Source: Rhodospirillales bacterium (GTDB taxonomy: Bacteria; Pseudomonadota; Alphaproteobacteria; SP197). Taken from it: a stretch of DNA of 64,000 bases. Location of the stretch: NCBI GenBank assembly GCA_014323865.1, contig JACONG010000004.1, forward strand, positions 114,841 through 178,840, written 5' to 3'. The position numbers and the translations under genes are program-made. The notes under the pieces are model-generated. The model worked only from the letters and a program-made list of their open reading frames with translations. It had not been told where the DNA came from and made no database searches. Below, in pieces: positions 12,229 through 23,320 of the stretch (its first letter is position 1; every line of letters starts with the position of its first letter).

Positions 12229-14430
12229 ATGCCTCAGGATAATGCCACAGAACCGGCGCATGACGAGGGCCTGAAAACGGTGAAGGTCCTGCTGCCTTTG
12301 CCGGTTCCGGGTCCCTACGACTATGCAGTGCCCCACGATCTCGATGCGACCGAGGGCGCGATCGTCCGCGTGCCGCTCGGCATGCGCGAAGTGACCGGTG
12401 TCGTCTGGGGCGAGGGCGACGGTGAGGTCGCGATCGAGAAGTTGCGGGCCATCGTGGCAGTCAAGGACGTGCCGCCGCTGAGCGATGCAATGCGTGCCTT
12501 CATCTCATGGGTTGCGCGTTACACGATGAGCAGCGAGGCGAACGTGTTGCGCATGGTGCTGCGCGTACCTGACGCGCTTGACCCGCCGAAGCCGATCCGT
12601 GCGCTCCGAGCGACGGGGCGGGAGCCCGAGCGTGTCACACCGTCACGCCGCCGTGTGCTGGAACTGATGGCCGACGGCTACGCGCGGCTTGCCCGCGACG
12701 TAACCGTTGAAGCAGGCGTCGGCGCATCGGTGCCGAAGGGGCTGGTGTCAGCCGGCGCGCTCGAGGAGGTCACCCTTCCGCACCGCATCGCTGTCACGCC
12801 GCCCGATCCCGAAGCCGGGGGGCCCGCGCTCTCCGACGATCAGGCCCGTGCCGCGACGGTGCTTGGTGAAGCGGTCGAACGAAACGCCTTCGACACGATC
12901 GTGCTGGAGGGGGTCACAGGCTCCGGCAAGACAGAGGTTTACTTCGATACCATCGCGCGGGTCCTCGAAGCCGGCAGGCAGGCACTCGTGCTCCTGCCGG
13001 AGATTGCGCTCAGTGCCCAGTTCCTGGAACGCTTCGAGGCCCACTTCGGTGCCGAACCCGCCGTCTGGCATTCCGATGTGTCCCACAGGCTCCGTCGCGA
13101 TGTCTGGCGCGGGATCGCGACCGGCGAGGTCCGCGTGGTCGTCGGTGCGCGTTCGGCGCTCTACCTGCCCTTCCGGGAACTCGGCCTGATCGTTGTCGAC
13201 GAGGAACACGACGGCTCCTACAAGCAGGATGACGGCGTCTGCTACCACGCCCGCGATATGGCGGTGGTGCGTGCGTCGCTGGAAGCCCTTCCCATCGTGC
13301 TCTGTTCGGCGACGCCGTCGCTCGAGACTCTGGCCAATATCGATCGCGGCCGGTACCGCCACATCAATCTGCCGAGCCGGCACGCCGGGGCCGCCATGCC
13401 GACGGTGGAGACGGTGGACATGACCAGGGCCGGCACCGAGCGGGGCCGGTGGCTCTCGCCGCCTCTGGTCGCGGCGCTGACGGTCTGTCGGGAGACCGGC
13501 GAACAGGCCTTGCTTTATCTCAACCGGCGCGGCTATGCGCCGTTGACCCTGTGCCGGACCTGCGGACACCGGATCGCGTGTCCCAACTGTTCCGCCTGGA
13601 TGGTTGAACACCGCCACCGCGGGCGCCTGCAATGCCATCACTGCGGCACCTGGACGCCGCGACCCGAGACCTGTCCGGCATGCGGCAATACGGATTCCCT
13701 CGTTGCCTGCGGGCCCGGCGTCGAGCGGCTGGCCGAGGAGGTCGCCGAACGTTTCCCCGACGCCCGGGTCGAGATCATGGCGTCGGACACGCTGATGAGG
13801 CCCGCCGACGTCGCGGCCATGGTCGCCAGGATCGAGAAGGGCGAGCTCGACATTCTGATCGGCACCCAAGTCGCCGCAAAGGGGCATCATTTCCCGATGC
13901 TCACGCTGGTCGGCGTGGTCGATGCCGATCTTGGTCTCGACGGCGGCGATCCCCGTGCCATGGAGCGCACCTGGCAGCTCTTGCACCAGGTCGCCGGCCG
14001 GGCCGGGCGTGAGGAACGGCCGGGCCGGGTGCTTCTGCAGACCTTCGAGCCGCGACATCCGGTCATGCAGGCGCTGGTCTCGGGCGATCGCGATCGGTTC
14101 CTCGAGCGGGAGAAGCGCGGCCGCGAGGAGGCCGGGATGCCGCCCTATGGGCGCCTCGCCGGGATCGTCGTATCTGGTACCGACGAGGCCGAAGTGCGGC
14201 GCCTTGCTCACGATCTTGCCCGGAACGCACCGCACGGGCCGGGTATTGACACCTTCGGTCCCGCACCTGCGCCGCTCTCGCTGCTCCGGGGCCGTTTCCG
14301 CTGGCGGCTGCTGGTCAAGGCGGGCCGCGATGTCGCACTCCAGAATGCCCTGAGAACATGGCTGGAGCCGGTCCGCCTGCGGGGCAGCATGAGGCTGCAG
14401 GTCGATGTCGATCCTCTGGGCTTTCTTTGA
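12229..14430 (+). CDS. priA: Primosomal protein N' (replication restart helicase)
   Basis: A superfamily 2 3'-5' helicase that reloads the replisome at stalled forks. The 733 residues contain the N-terminal 3'-DNA-binding domain ([16 protein letters not shown]), Walker A GVTGSGKT at 228-235, a DEEH box near 320 ([13 protein letters not shown]), the zinc-binding cysteine cluster inserted in the helicase core (CRTCG, CPNC, CHHCG, CPACG), the late helicase motif QVAGRAGR, and the C-terminal domain. Intact and of usual length. Confidence 0.95.
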   Translation: MPQDNATEPAHDEGLKTVKVLLPLPVPGPYDYAVPHDLDATEGAIVRVPLGMREVTGVVWGEGDGEVAIEKLRAIVAVKDVPPLSDAMRAFISWVARYTMSSEANVLRMVLRVPDALDPPKPIRALRATGREPERVTPSRRRVLELMADGYARLARDVTVEAGVGASVPKGLVSAGALEEVTLPHRIAVTPPDPEAGGPALSDDQARAATVLGEAVERNAFDTIVLEGVTGSGKTEVYFDTIARVLEAGRQALVLLPEIALSAQFLERFEAHFGAEPAVWHSDVSHRLRRDVWRGIATGEVRVVVGARSALYLPFRELGLIVVDEEHDGSYKQDDGVCYHARDMAVVRASLEALPIVLCSATPSLETLANIDRGRYRHINLPSRHAGAAMPTVETVDMTRAGTERGRWLSPPLVAALTVCRETGEQALLYLNRRGYAPLTLCRTCGHRIACPNCSAWMVEHRHRGRLQCHHCGTWTPRPETCPACGNTDSLVACGPGVERLAEEVAERFPDARVEIMASDTLMRPADVAAMVARIEKGELDILIGTQVAAKGHHFPMLTLVGVVDADLGLDGGDPRAMERTWQLLHQVAGRAGREERPGRVLLQTFEPRHPVMQALVSGDRDRFLEREKRGREEAGMPPYGRLAGIVVSGTDEAEVRRLAHDLARNAPHGPGIDTFGPAPAPLSLLRGRFRWRLLVKAGRDVALQNALRTWLEPVRLRGSMRLQVDVDPLGFL

Positions 14431-14623
14431 GCCGATCTGCGATCCCGCGCCACCTCAGACTTGCAAGTGTCACGGGCAGAGCCTTGCCATGGTGGAAGGC
14501 TTTTGATTTCGTTCGAATCGCGCACCCGCGGACCGGCAAGCCCAAGTAGATCGCGACTCTTTCCTTGCGCAACTGGCTAACATTTCGTACCCTGTCTACT
14601 CGTATTGATTGAAGGAGGGTTTT

Positions 14624-14884
14624 ATGGGAGCCAAGCGTAAGCGGTCGATTGTCAAGGACAAGTACGGTTTTGTGGAAGGCGAAGGCCCGTCCAAGATTGC
14701 GGCGGAACTTGCTAGGAGGCCGATGACCAAGAAGGAAATCGACACGTTCTACAGCAACAATTCCCGCTACGGCCCTAAGTACAAGAACATGCCGAAGTTT
14801 AAGGCTGTTCTGAACAAGAACGGTTTCAAGCTGGAGCGCTCCGGCTCGGGTAGTCAAATGACTTACAGGATTATCGAGAACTAG
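14624..14884 (+). CDS. Small basic hypothetical protein, low GC
   Basis: An 86-residue lysine-rich protein, MGAKRKRSIVKDKYG... ending MTYRIIEN. A strong AAGGAGG site 7 bases before the ATG and a terminator right after the stop support a real gene. An in-frame TTG at 14609 is less likely. The spacing of hydrophobic residues (AAELARRPMTKKEIDTFY, then FKAVLNKNGFKLER, then a glycine turn and a final strand) would fit a small winged-helix fold, but I do not recognise the family. GC is clearly below that of priA and the atp genes, which suggests acquired DNA. Confidence 0.65.
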   Translation: MGAKRKRSIVKDKYGFVEGEGPSKIAAELARRPMTKKEIDTFYSNNSRYGPKYKNMPKFKAVLNKNGFKLERSGSGSQMTYRIIEN

Positions 14885-14916
14885 GCAAATCTCGAGTCAG
14901 TATGTTCTTGGATAAA

Positions 14917-14945
14917 GAGGCGGGTATCTAACCCGCCCCTTTTCC
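14917..14945 (+). terminator. Rho-independent terminator
   Basis: Stem GGCGGGT (14919-14925) with ACCCGCC (14931-14937), 5-base loop, followed by CCTTTTCC. It sits 34 bases after the stop of the small basic protein gene. Confidence 0.75.
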
Positions 14946-15671
14946 TTGAGCAATACACAATACAATAGTCACGTTACATAATAAACATAATAACTCGTCT
15001 ATGGAGGTTGGCGTCGTAACCGATTCCTGGAGTCTGTACTGGATCTCGTTGCGCTCATACAAGATGGTTTCGCGTCGTTCGTGTATCTGGCTTTTCCGGT
15101 CTGTTGCTTGGCGCGCTCAATGGTCTTGAGCCCGGGCTACAAGACCATGATACAGCATTCGTCGTTGCCGTTCGCGGCACGTCGGACTAGGTCGCCATGC
15201 TTGGTCTCTCTGCCATCGTGTCTCACAGCATCATTGTTTGGGTACTCGCGCTCTGTGCGCTCAGCTACGGCGACGGGTTGATCGGCGAGAAGTTTGAATC
15301 CTGGTTCATGATGGTGGAGGGCGTGCTGATCGTGATCTTCGAGCCGGTGATGGTCTGGCGCATGAAACAGGTAGCGCGTTGTGCTCTGGCGGGCCACTTA
15401 CATGCAGACATCCTGCTCTCAGACCCCCTAGGCTGCTGCAATCGCGCAAGACGAATGATTCCCGGTGCCGGGTGTCCGGTTCGTTCGGGAATCCGGGCGT
15501 TTGGACGAATCCCTCCGCCTTCCGCCGACTCTTGTTGCGTGGCCCATGTGGCTGTGTTACCACCCCGGCGGCTTCGAGCTAGGAGGTTGGAGCGCGCTTC
15601 CGAAGTGCTCTTCGACGAGACCAGAAACCATAGCTCTGACACACCGTTAGCAGAAGACGAGGGCACCTCTC
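14946..15671 (+). other. Non-coding gap upstream of atpH with possible membrane-protein scraps
   Basis: This 726-base gap has no convincing gene. A frame opening with ATG at 15197 begins with two hydrophobic segments (SHSIIVWVLALCALSYG and WFMMVEGVLIVIFEPVMVW). It then turns into Arg/Cys-rich sequence and runs 180 bases into atpH, so only its first 60 codons or so could be a relic of a membrane protein. Another frame near 15030-15120 encodes a short hydrophobic stretch without a start codon. The promoter of the atp operon should lie in the last 200 bases, but I could not fix it. Confidence 0.35.
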
Positions 15672-16232
15672 TTGGCCACCGACGACAGCGTAGTCACAGG
15701 CCTTTCGGGTCGCTATGCCCGCGCGCTCTACGAGCTTGCCGACGAAGGCAAGCATCTGGACGCCGTGGCGGACGATCTTCGTGGTCTGGCGACTGCTCTT
15801 TCCGAATCCGGGGACCTGCGCCGGCTGGTCGAAAGCCCCGTTCTGTCGCGTGATGAACAGGGCCGCGCCATGGCCGCAATCTGCGATGCCATGCAGGCCT
15901 CGGCGCTGACGTGCAACACCGTGGGGCTTCTGGCCCAGCAGCGTCGCCTGTTCGCGCTGGCCGATGTCGTTTCCGATTACCTGCGCCTGCTGGCCGCCCA
16001 CCGGGGCGAGGCCACGGCCGAGGTAACCTCGGCGCGCGCCATGAGCGATGCGGAGCTCGACAAGCTGCGCGCCACGCTCAAAGAGATTGTCGGCCGCGAT
16101 GTTGCGGTCGAGACCAAGGTCGACCCCTCGCTTCTGGGCGGCCTGATTGTTCGCGTCGGATCGCGCATGCTCGACAGCTCGATCCGCACCAAACTCCAAC
16201 GCCTTGAGCTTGCGATGAAAGGGGCTGGCTGA
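15672..16232 (+). CDS. atpH: F1Fo ATP synthase subunit delta
   Basis: Peripheral-stalk subunit linking F1 to Fo. The 186 residues have the conserved [11 protein letters not shown] near the N-terminus and the C-terminal signature [20 protein letters not shown]. The first codon is TTG, preceded by GAGGGCACC; no ATG lies near the conserved start. First gene of atpHAGDC; its stop overlaps the atpA ATG by one base. The Fo genes are absent from the window, as is normal in alphaproteobacteria, where Fo forms a separate operon. Confidence 0.93.
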   Translation: MATDDSVVTGLSGRYARALYELADEGKHLDAVADDLRGLATALSESGDLRRLVESPVLSRDEQGRAMAAICDAMQASALTCNTVGLLAQQRRLFALADVVSDYLRLLAAHRGEATAEVTSARAMSDAELDKLRATLKEIVGRDVAVETKVDPSLLGGLIVRVGSRMLDSSIRTKLQRLELAMKGAG

Positions 16233-17764
16233 TGGATATCCGCGCCGCCGAAATCTCCTCGATCATTAAGGACCAGATCGCCAACTTCGGCACCGAAGCC
16301 GAAGTCGCCGAAGTCGGTCGTGTGCTGTCTGTCGGTGACGGCATCGCCCGCGTCTATGGTCTCGACAACGTGCAGGCCGGCGAGATGGTCGAATTCCCCG
16401 GCGGAATTCAGGGCATGGCGCTGAACCTCGAGACTGACAACGTCGGTATCGTGATTTTCGGCAATGACCGTCAGATCCTTGAGGGCGACACCGTCAAGCG
16501 AACCGGCAACATCGTGGACGTGCCGACTGGCAAGGGTCTTCTGAGCCGTGTCGTCGACGCGCTCGGCAACCCGATCGACGGCAAGGGCGACATCGAGTCG
16601 ACCGAGCGCCGCGTCATCGAGGTCAAGGCGCCCGGCATCATCCCGCGTCAGTCGGTGTCGGAGCCCATGCAGACCGGCCTCAAGGCGCTTGACGCGCTCG
16701 TCCCGGTCGGCCGCGGCCAGCGTGAGCTGATCATTGGTGACCGCCAGACCGGCAAGACCGCCGTGGCGATCGACACCATCATCAACCAGAAGGGCAATTG
16801 GGCATCGGGTGACGAGAGCAAGCGTCTCTACTGCATCTACGTCGCCGTCGGCCAGAAGCGCTCCACGGTCGCCCAGATCGTCAAGGCGCTTGAGGACAAC
16901 GGTGCTATGGAGTACACCACCGTCGTCGCCGCGACCGCGTCAGATCCGGCCCCGATGCAGTTTCTGGCGCCCTATGCCGGCTGCGCCATTGGCGAGTACT
17001 TCCGTGACAACGGCATGCACGCCTTGGTGATTTACGACGATCTTTCCAAGCAGGCTGTCAGCTACCGCCAGGTTTCGCTGCTGCTGCGCCGCCCGCCGGG
17101 TCGTGAGGCCTATCCGGGCGACGTCTTCTATCTCCACAGCCGCCTGCTCGAGCGTGCAGCCAAGATGAACGACAGCGAAGGCGGCGGCTCGCTGACCGCT
17201 CTGCCGGTCGTCGAGACCCAAGCCTCGGACGTGTCGGCCTACATCCCGACCAACGTGATTTCGATCACCGACGGTCAGATCTTCCTGGAGAGCGAACTCT
17301 TCTACCAAGGCATCCGCCCCGCCATTAACGTCGGCATCTCGGTGTCGCGTGTGGGATCGGCGGCCCAGACCAAGGCGATGAAGAAGGTCGCCGGCTCGAT
17401 CAAGCTGGAACTCGCGCAGTACCGCGAGATGGCGGCCTTCGCGCAGTTCGCCTCGGACCTCGACGCCTCGACCCAGCGGCTGCTGGCGCGTGGCGAGCGT
17501 CTCACCGAGCTGCTCAAGCAGGGCCAGTACCAGCCCATGCCCGTCGAAGAGCAGGTCGCCTCGATCTTTGCCGGCGTGAACGGCTACCTCGACGGCATCG
17601 CGCCGTCTGCGGTGGTGCATTACGAGAGCGAGATGCTTGATGCGATCCGCGACAAGGGTGCCGACATCCTGTCCGACATCCGCTCCTCGGGTGCGCTCTC
17701 GGACGAGACCGCCGGCAAGCTCACCGCTTTTCTCGACGACTTCACCAAGTCGTTTGTGGGCTGA
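16232..17764 (+). CDS. atpA: F1Fo ATP synthase subunit alpha
   Basis: Regulatory nucleotide-binding subunit of F1. The 510 residues include [17 protein letters not shown]-loop GDRQTGKTA, the [23 protein letters not shown] stretch (cited in part: [19 protein letters not shown]) and the [15 protein letters not shown] region. Full length and intact, second in the atp operon. Confidence 0.97.
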   Translation: MDIRAAEISSIIKDQIANFGTEAEVAEVGRVLSVGDGIARVYGLDNVQAGEMVEFPGGIQGMALNLETDNVGIVIFGNDRQILEGDTVKRTGNIVDVPTGKGLLSRVVDALGNPIDGKGDIESTERRVIEVKAPGIIPRQSVSEPMQTGLKALDALVPVGRGQRELIIGDRQTGKTAVAIDTIINQKGNWASGDESKRLYCIYVAVGQKRSTVAQIVKALEDNGAMEYTTVVAATASDPAPMQFLAPYAGCAIGEYFRDNGMHALVIYDDLSKQAVSYRQVSLLLRRPPGREAYPGDVFYLHSRLLERAAKMNDSEGGGSLTALPVVETQASDVSAYIPTNVISITDGQIFLESELFYQGIRPAINVGISVSRVGSAAQTKAMKKVAGSIKLELAQYREMAAFAQFASDLDASTQRLLARGERLTELLKQGQYQPMPVEEQVASIFAGVNGYLDGIAPSAVVHYESEMLDAIRDKGADILSDIRSSGALSDETAGKLTAFLDDFTKSFVG

Positions 17765-17791
17765 CCCAGTAACCGGCCCGGCGGATAGCTC

Positions 17792-18676
17792 ATGGCGAAC
17801 CTGAAGGTCCTTCGCACGCGGATCAACAGCGTCCGGTCGACGCGTAAGATCACGAGTGCGATGAAGATGGTGGCGGCGGCCAAGCTGCGCCGTGCCCAGG
17901 AATCGGCTGAAGCAGCGCGTCCCTATGCCGAGCGCATGGCGCGCATGATGGCCTCGCTCGCCGGCGCCTTTGCGGGTCGCGAGGATGCGCCCCAGCTGCT
18001 GGCCGGCAACGGCAAGGACCACGCCCACCTGCTCGTCGTCGTGACCTCGGACCGCGGTCTATGCGGCAGCTTCAACGTCGGCGTTGTGCGCGCCACACGC
18101 CGGCGGGTTCTTGAGCTGCGCGATCAGGGCAAGGAGGTGAAGCTCCTTTGCCTGGGCCGCAAGGGCCGCGACATGCTGCGCCGCGAGTTCGGCTCCATGA
18201 TCGTTGACACCGTGCTCGGCATCGACAAGGGCTTCTCTTTCGATACCGCGTCCGACATCGCCCACAAGATTACCTGCATGTTCGAGTCCGGTGAGTTCGA
18301 TGTCTGCACCGTGGTCTTCAACAAGTTCATCTCGGTTATGAACCAGGACGTCACCTGGCAGGGCTTGATCCCGGCAACGACCGGCGGCAACGATGCCGGC
18401 GAGCCCGATGATCTGGGCGGCGCGGTCTACATCTTCGAGCCCGACGAGTTCGAGATCCTCGAAGAGCTGCTGCCGCAGAACATGGGCGTTCAGATCTTCC
18501 GCAGCCTGATGGAGAGCCAAGCCTCCGAGCACGCTGCGCGTATGACCGCCATGGACAACGCCACTCGCAACGCAGGCGATATGATCGATCGCCTGAACCT
18601 GATCTACAACCGTACGCGTCAGGCCGCGATCACCACCGAAATCACAGAAATCGTGTCGGGTGCCGAGGCGCTCTAG
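17792..18676 (+). CDS. atpG: F1Fo ATP synthase subunit gamma
   Basis: Central rotor shaft of F1. The 294 residues show the N-terminal coiled-coil helix (RINSVRSTRKITSAMKMVAA), the DRGLCGSFN motif and the C-terminal helix (RNAGDMIDRLNLIYNRTRQA, ending ITTEITEIVSGAEAL). It lies 27 bases after atpA and is followed by atpD. Intact. Confidence 0.96.
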   Translation: MANLKVLRTRINSVRSTRKITSAMKMVAAAKLRRAQESAEAARPYAERMARMMASLAGAFAGREDAPQLLAGNGKDHAHLLVVVTSDRGLCGSFNVGVVRATRRRVLELRDQGKEVKLLCLGRKGRDMLRREFGSMIVDTVLGIDKGFSFDTASDIAHKITCMFESGEFDVCTVVFNKFISVMNQDVTWQGLIPATTGGNDAGEPDDLGGAVYIFEPDEFEILEELLPQNMGVQIFRSLMESQASEHAARMTAMDNATRNAGDMIDRLNLIYNRTRQAAITTEITEIVSGAEAL

Positions 18677-20128
<1,452 letters not shown>

Positions 20129-20151
20129 GCCGGGACGAAGGAACCTGAACG

Positions 20152-20550
20152 ATGGTGAACAAGGTCAGCTTCGAACTCGTCAGTCCCGAGCGCCTTCTGG
20201 TGTCGGACCAGTTCGACATGGTGGTGATCCCCGGTGGTGACGGCGATTTCGGCGTCCTGCCCGATCACGCGCCGCTGATCTCGACCATCCGCGCCGGCGT
20301 GATCGACATTCACGACGGCGGGTCGGTCGCCCATCGGGTGTTCGTCGGCGGCGGCTTCGCCGAGGTTCTGCCGGATCGTTGCACGGTGCTTGCCGAAGAG
20401 GCGGTCATGGTTGCCGACATCGATCGCAGCGACGTCGAGGCCCGCATCCGCGATGCCGAACTCGACGTCCGCGACGCGGAGACCGATCAGGCCCGCGCCA
20501 AGGCGCAGTCGCGGCTGGACTCGCTCACCACCATGCTCGAGGCCGCCTAG
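20152..20550 (+). CDS. atpC: F1Fo ATP synthase subunit epsilon
   Basis: Rotor-associated regulatory subunit. The 132 residues have the beta-sandwich N-terminal domain (VIPGGDGDFGVLPDHAPLI, then VFVGGGFAEVLPDRCTVLAE) and a short C-terminal helical part ending LDSLTTMLEAA. Last gene of atpHAGDC. A GGCGG-TTTTT-CCGCC inverted repeat 17 bases after the stop could form a hairpin but has no T tail, so termination there is uncertain. Confidence 0.94.
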   Translation: MVNKVSFELVSPERLLVSDQFDMVVIPGGDGDFGVLPDHAPLISTIRAGVIDIHDGGSVAHRVFVGGGFAEVLPDRCTVLAEEAVMVADIDRSDVEARIRDAELDVRDAETDQARAKAQSRLDSLTTMLEAA

Positions 20551-20751
20551 TAAGTCGTGCGCACGGCGGTTTTTCCGCCTGCCCCGTGATGCCGAATCTG
20601 TCGATTGATGCCGCCTTGTCGGCGAACTCCTGCGCGAGCGTGCCGCCGAACAATGGCTGTACTCCATGGCGCAATCTTGAGGTTGGCACAGCGGTACACT
20701 ACATATTCTTGTCTAACGCGGACTTTCAGGCAGATCGCGGAGCGCGGGATC

Positions 20752-21576
20752 ATGGGACACTGGACGTTAGACGACATCAACTGGACGGCCTTCGATGCCA
20801 GAAAGGCCGACCCGGATACGGTTCGCATCATCAAGGCTGCTTCGCTGGTGGAGCACAATGGTGATGTGTATGGCCGCTATCTCGCCAACGTCTTCGAGGG
20901 TGACGAGGATTTCGTTGCCGCCGCCCACCAGTGGGCGCGAGAAGAGGTGCAGCATGGCGTTGCCTTGGCCCGCTGGGCAAACCTCGCGGATCCTGACTGG
21001 GACTTCGAGGCCGCCAGGCGGCGCTTCAACTCCGGCTACGAGCAGGTCGACCTGGAGCGCGAAAGCTCCGTGCGCGGCTCTCGCTGTGCAGAACTGATCG
21101 CGCGCTGCATCGTCGAGGTCGGAACCTCATCCTACTATTCCGCGCTGGCCGATTCGACCGACGAGCCGGTTCTGAAGGAAATCTGCAAGCAGATCGCGGC
21201 CGACGAATTCCGTCACTACAAGCTCTTCTATGAGCATATGAAGCGCTACAAGGCCGACGAGGCGATTAACCTGGTGCGGCGCATCAAGGTGGCAATCGGA
21301 CGCATGGCGGAAGGCGAGGACGACGAACTCGCCTATGCCTATTACGCGGCGAACAACATCGAAGGGCCTTACGACCGGAAGGCTTGCGCTGCTGCGCACG
21401 GCAGCCGTGCCCTGACGCGGTACCAGCCGGGTCACATCAAGCTCGCGACCAACATGACGATGAAGGCCATTGGCCTGAAGCCACAAAGCAAGATGGGTTC
21501 GTGGTTCGCGCGCGTCGTCTGGCGTCTGTTCGATTGGCGCCGCGATCGTATGGTCAGGCACGCGCCGGCCTTCTGA
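20752..21576 (+). CDS. Ferritin-like superfamily diiron protein
   Basis: A 274-residue soluble helical protein. Iron-ligand-type motifs EEVQH (REEVQHGVALARW) and DEFRH (ADEFRHYKLFYEHM) match the E..H signatures of the two helix pairs of ferritin-like/rubrerythrin folds, with further acidic residues in LVEHNGDVYGRYLAN and VEVGTSSYYSALAD. The ATG at 20752 begins MGHWTLDDINW; an upstream in-frame start at 20605 is probably not used. The substrate is unknown; an oxygen- or iron-handling role is an inference from the fold. It stands 200 bases after the atp operon and converges with rppH. Confidence 0.8.
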   Translation: MGHWTLDDINWTAFDARKADPDTVRIIKAASLVEHNGDVYGRYLANVFEGDEDFVAAAHQWAREEVQHGVALARWANLADPDWDFEAARRRFNSGYEQVDLERESSVRGSRCAELIARCIVEVGTSSYYSALADSTDEPVLKEICKQIAADEFRHYKLFYEHMKRYKADEAINLVRRIKVAIGRMAEGEDDELAYAYYAANNIEGPYDRKACAAAHGSRALTRYQPGHIKLATNMTMKAIGLKPQSKMGSWFARVVWRLFDWRRDRMVRHAPAF

Positions 21577-21579
21577 GCT

Positions 21580-22038
21580 CTAGGCCGTTAGGCCATCAAA
21601 CCGTTTGAAGACCTCAGCGTAGACCTCTCGTTTGAAGTCGACGATGGCGTCAATGATCGCCGTCGGTGTCATCCAGCGCCATGAGACGAACTCCGGGTCA
21701 TCGACGCCCTCGACATTGATCTCGGAATCCCGACCATCGAACTGCATGGCGAACCAAATCTGTCGCTGGCCTCGATACCAGCGTTTCCGCAGCGGTTCCG
21801 GCAGGTCGTAGTAGAGCCATTCCCGGGTCTGCTGAAGAACCGTCACATCGACGATACCCGTTTCTTCGGCAAGCTCTCGCAGGGCGGCCTCTTCAGGCGA
21901 TTCCCCCTTGTCGATTCCGCCCTGCGGCATCTGCCAGGCACCAGGCATGCCCATACGCTCGGCCGCAAATACCAGACCGCTGCCGTTGATCAGGACGATT
22001 CCGACGCAGTCCCGATAGGACCTTTCCTTCGTGGCCAA
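21580..22038 (-). CDS. rppH: RNA pyrophosphohydrolase (Nudix)
   Basis: Removes pyrophosphate from 5'-triphosphate mRNA to start decay. The 152 residues carry a complete Nudix box (GGIDKGESPEEAALRELAEE, then TGI), the N-terminal YRDCVGIVLIN and the RppH/NudH-typical WYRGQRQIWFAMQF. It lies 10 bases after ctpA in a long minus-strand gene string and converges with the ferritin-like gene, ending only 3 bases from it. Confidence 0.93.
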   Translation of the reverse strand: MATKERSYRDCVGIVLINGSGLVFAAERMGMPGAWQMPQGGIDKGESPEEAALRELAEETGIVDVTVLQQTREWLYYDLPEPLRKRWYRGQRQIWFAMQFDGRDSEINVEGVDDPEFVSWRWMTPTAIIDAIVDFKREVYAEVFKRFDGLTA

Positions 22039-22048
22039 ACGCTGTTGC

Positions 22049-23320
22049 TCAGTTGACGGACATGCCGTTCAGCGCGTTGACCAGAGCGAGGCCTTCGAGC
22101 AGATCGAGGGCGCGGCCGAGCTGGTAGTCGTCGAGCGCTTCCTCGCTGCGGCCCGACATGTCTTCCTCATGGCCGTCGCCGTCCAGGCTGTTGCGCAGAT
22201 CTGCTTCACCGGCGAAGTCGTCCTCTTCCTCTTCGGACGCGATCGTCGCCTCCTTGACCAGGATATCAGGGGCGATGCCCGTCGCTTGGATCGAGATGCC
22301 CGACGGCGTGTAGTAGCGCGCCGTGGTGAGACGCATCGCACCATGGCTCGGCAGCGGAATGATGGTCTGGACCGATCCCTTGCCGAAGGACTGCTCGCCC
22401 ATGATGATCGCCCGCTGGTGATCCTGCAGGGCACCGGCCACGATCTCGGACGCTGAGGCGGAGCCGGCATTGATCAGCACCACGACCGGCAGGCCCTGGG
22501 CCAGATCGCCGGGCCGCGCGTTGAAGCGCTGCGTGCTGTCGTCGCGACGGCCACGGGTCGAGACGATCTCGCCCTGATCGAGGAAAACGTCGGAGACCGC
22601 GATCGCCTGATCGAGCAGGCCGCCCGGGTTGTTGCGAAGGTCGACGACCACACCCTGGAGCTCCTCACCGGCCTCGGCTTCCATGCTCTCGAGCGCATCA
22701 ATCAGGCCTTCCTCGGTCTGCTCGGTGAACGAGGTGATGCGGACGTAGCCAACCTTGTCCTCCATGCGCCAGCGCACGGACTTGATGGTTATGATGTCGC
22801 GGGTGACCGTGATTTCGAGCGGCTCGTCCGCGCCCTCGCGCACGATTGTCAGCGTGATGTCGGTCTTGACCGGGCCACGCATCTTGTCGACCGCTTCGCC
22901 CAGGGTCAGGCCGAGCACGGGTTCATCGTCGAGATGGGTCACGTAGTCGCCCGCCTTGATGCCGGCACGGTCAGCCGGCGTGTCGTCGATCGGCGAGACG
23001 ACCTTGACGAAGCCATCTTCCATCGTGACCTCAATGCCCAGCCCGCCGAACTCACCACGGGTCTGAACCTGCATTTCGTCGAAGTTTTTCGGGCTCAGGT
23101 AACTCGAATGGGGATCGAGCGAGACCAGCATGCCCCGGATGGCCGCCTCGATGAGCTCCTCATCGGTGACCTCTTCGACATACTCCGCCCGCACGCGCTC
23201 AAAGACGTCGCCAAACAGGTTGAGCTGGCGGTAAGTCTCGCTGCTCGCTGCGTCGACATGGTCGACGCCAGGGGTCATCAGCGCCAGAATCAGGGCCACC
23301 ACAACAACCGATCGTTTCAT
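22049..23320 (-). CDS. ctpA: S41 family carboxyl-terminal processing protease
   Basis: Periplasmic C-terminal protease of the S41 family, 423 residues. An N-terminal signal peptide (KRSVVVVALILALMTPG) is followed by DPHSSYLSP, a PDZ domain (GLGIEVTMEDGFVKVVSPI), and the catalytic dyad Ser in INAGSASASEIVAGAL and Lys in GEQSFGKGSVQT. The tail is unusually acidic (EEEEDD and repeated Glu/Asp). The ATG at 23320 overlaps the envC stop by 4 bases; the longer frame to 23464 lies inside envC. Confidence 0.93.
   Translation of the reverse strand: MKRSVVVVALILALMTPGVDHVDAASSETYRQLNLFGDVFERVRAEYVEEVTDEELIEAAIRGMLVSLDPHSSYLSPKNFDEMQVQTRGEFGGLGIEVTMEDGFVKVVSPIDDTPADRAGIKAGDYVTHLDDEPVLGLTLGEAVDKMRGPVKTDITLTIVREGADEPLEITVTRDIITIKSVRWRMEDKVGYVRITSFTEQTEEGLIDALESMEAEAGEELQGVVVDLRNNPGGLLDQAIAVSDVFLDQGEIVSTRGRRDDSTQRFNARPGDLAQGLPVVVLINAGSASASEIVAGALQDHQRAIIMGEQSFGKGSVQTIIPLPSHGAMRLTTARYYTPSGISIQATGIAPDILVKEATIASEEEEDDFAGEADLRNSLDGDGHEEDMSGRSEEALDDYQLGRALDLLEGLALVNALNGMSVN

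Noticed and set aside
14431-14600. TTCGAATC motif near 14512 suggesting a tRNA T-loop
   Set aside because: No matching acceptor, D or anticodon stems and no CCA end at the right distance.
15197-15853. 218-codon frame upstream of and overlapping atpH
   Set aside because: Only the first 60 codons look like a membrane protein; the rest is Arg/Cys-rich and overlaps atpH by 180 bases, so it is not a whole gene.
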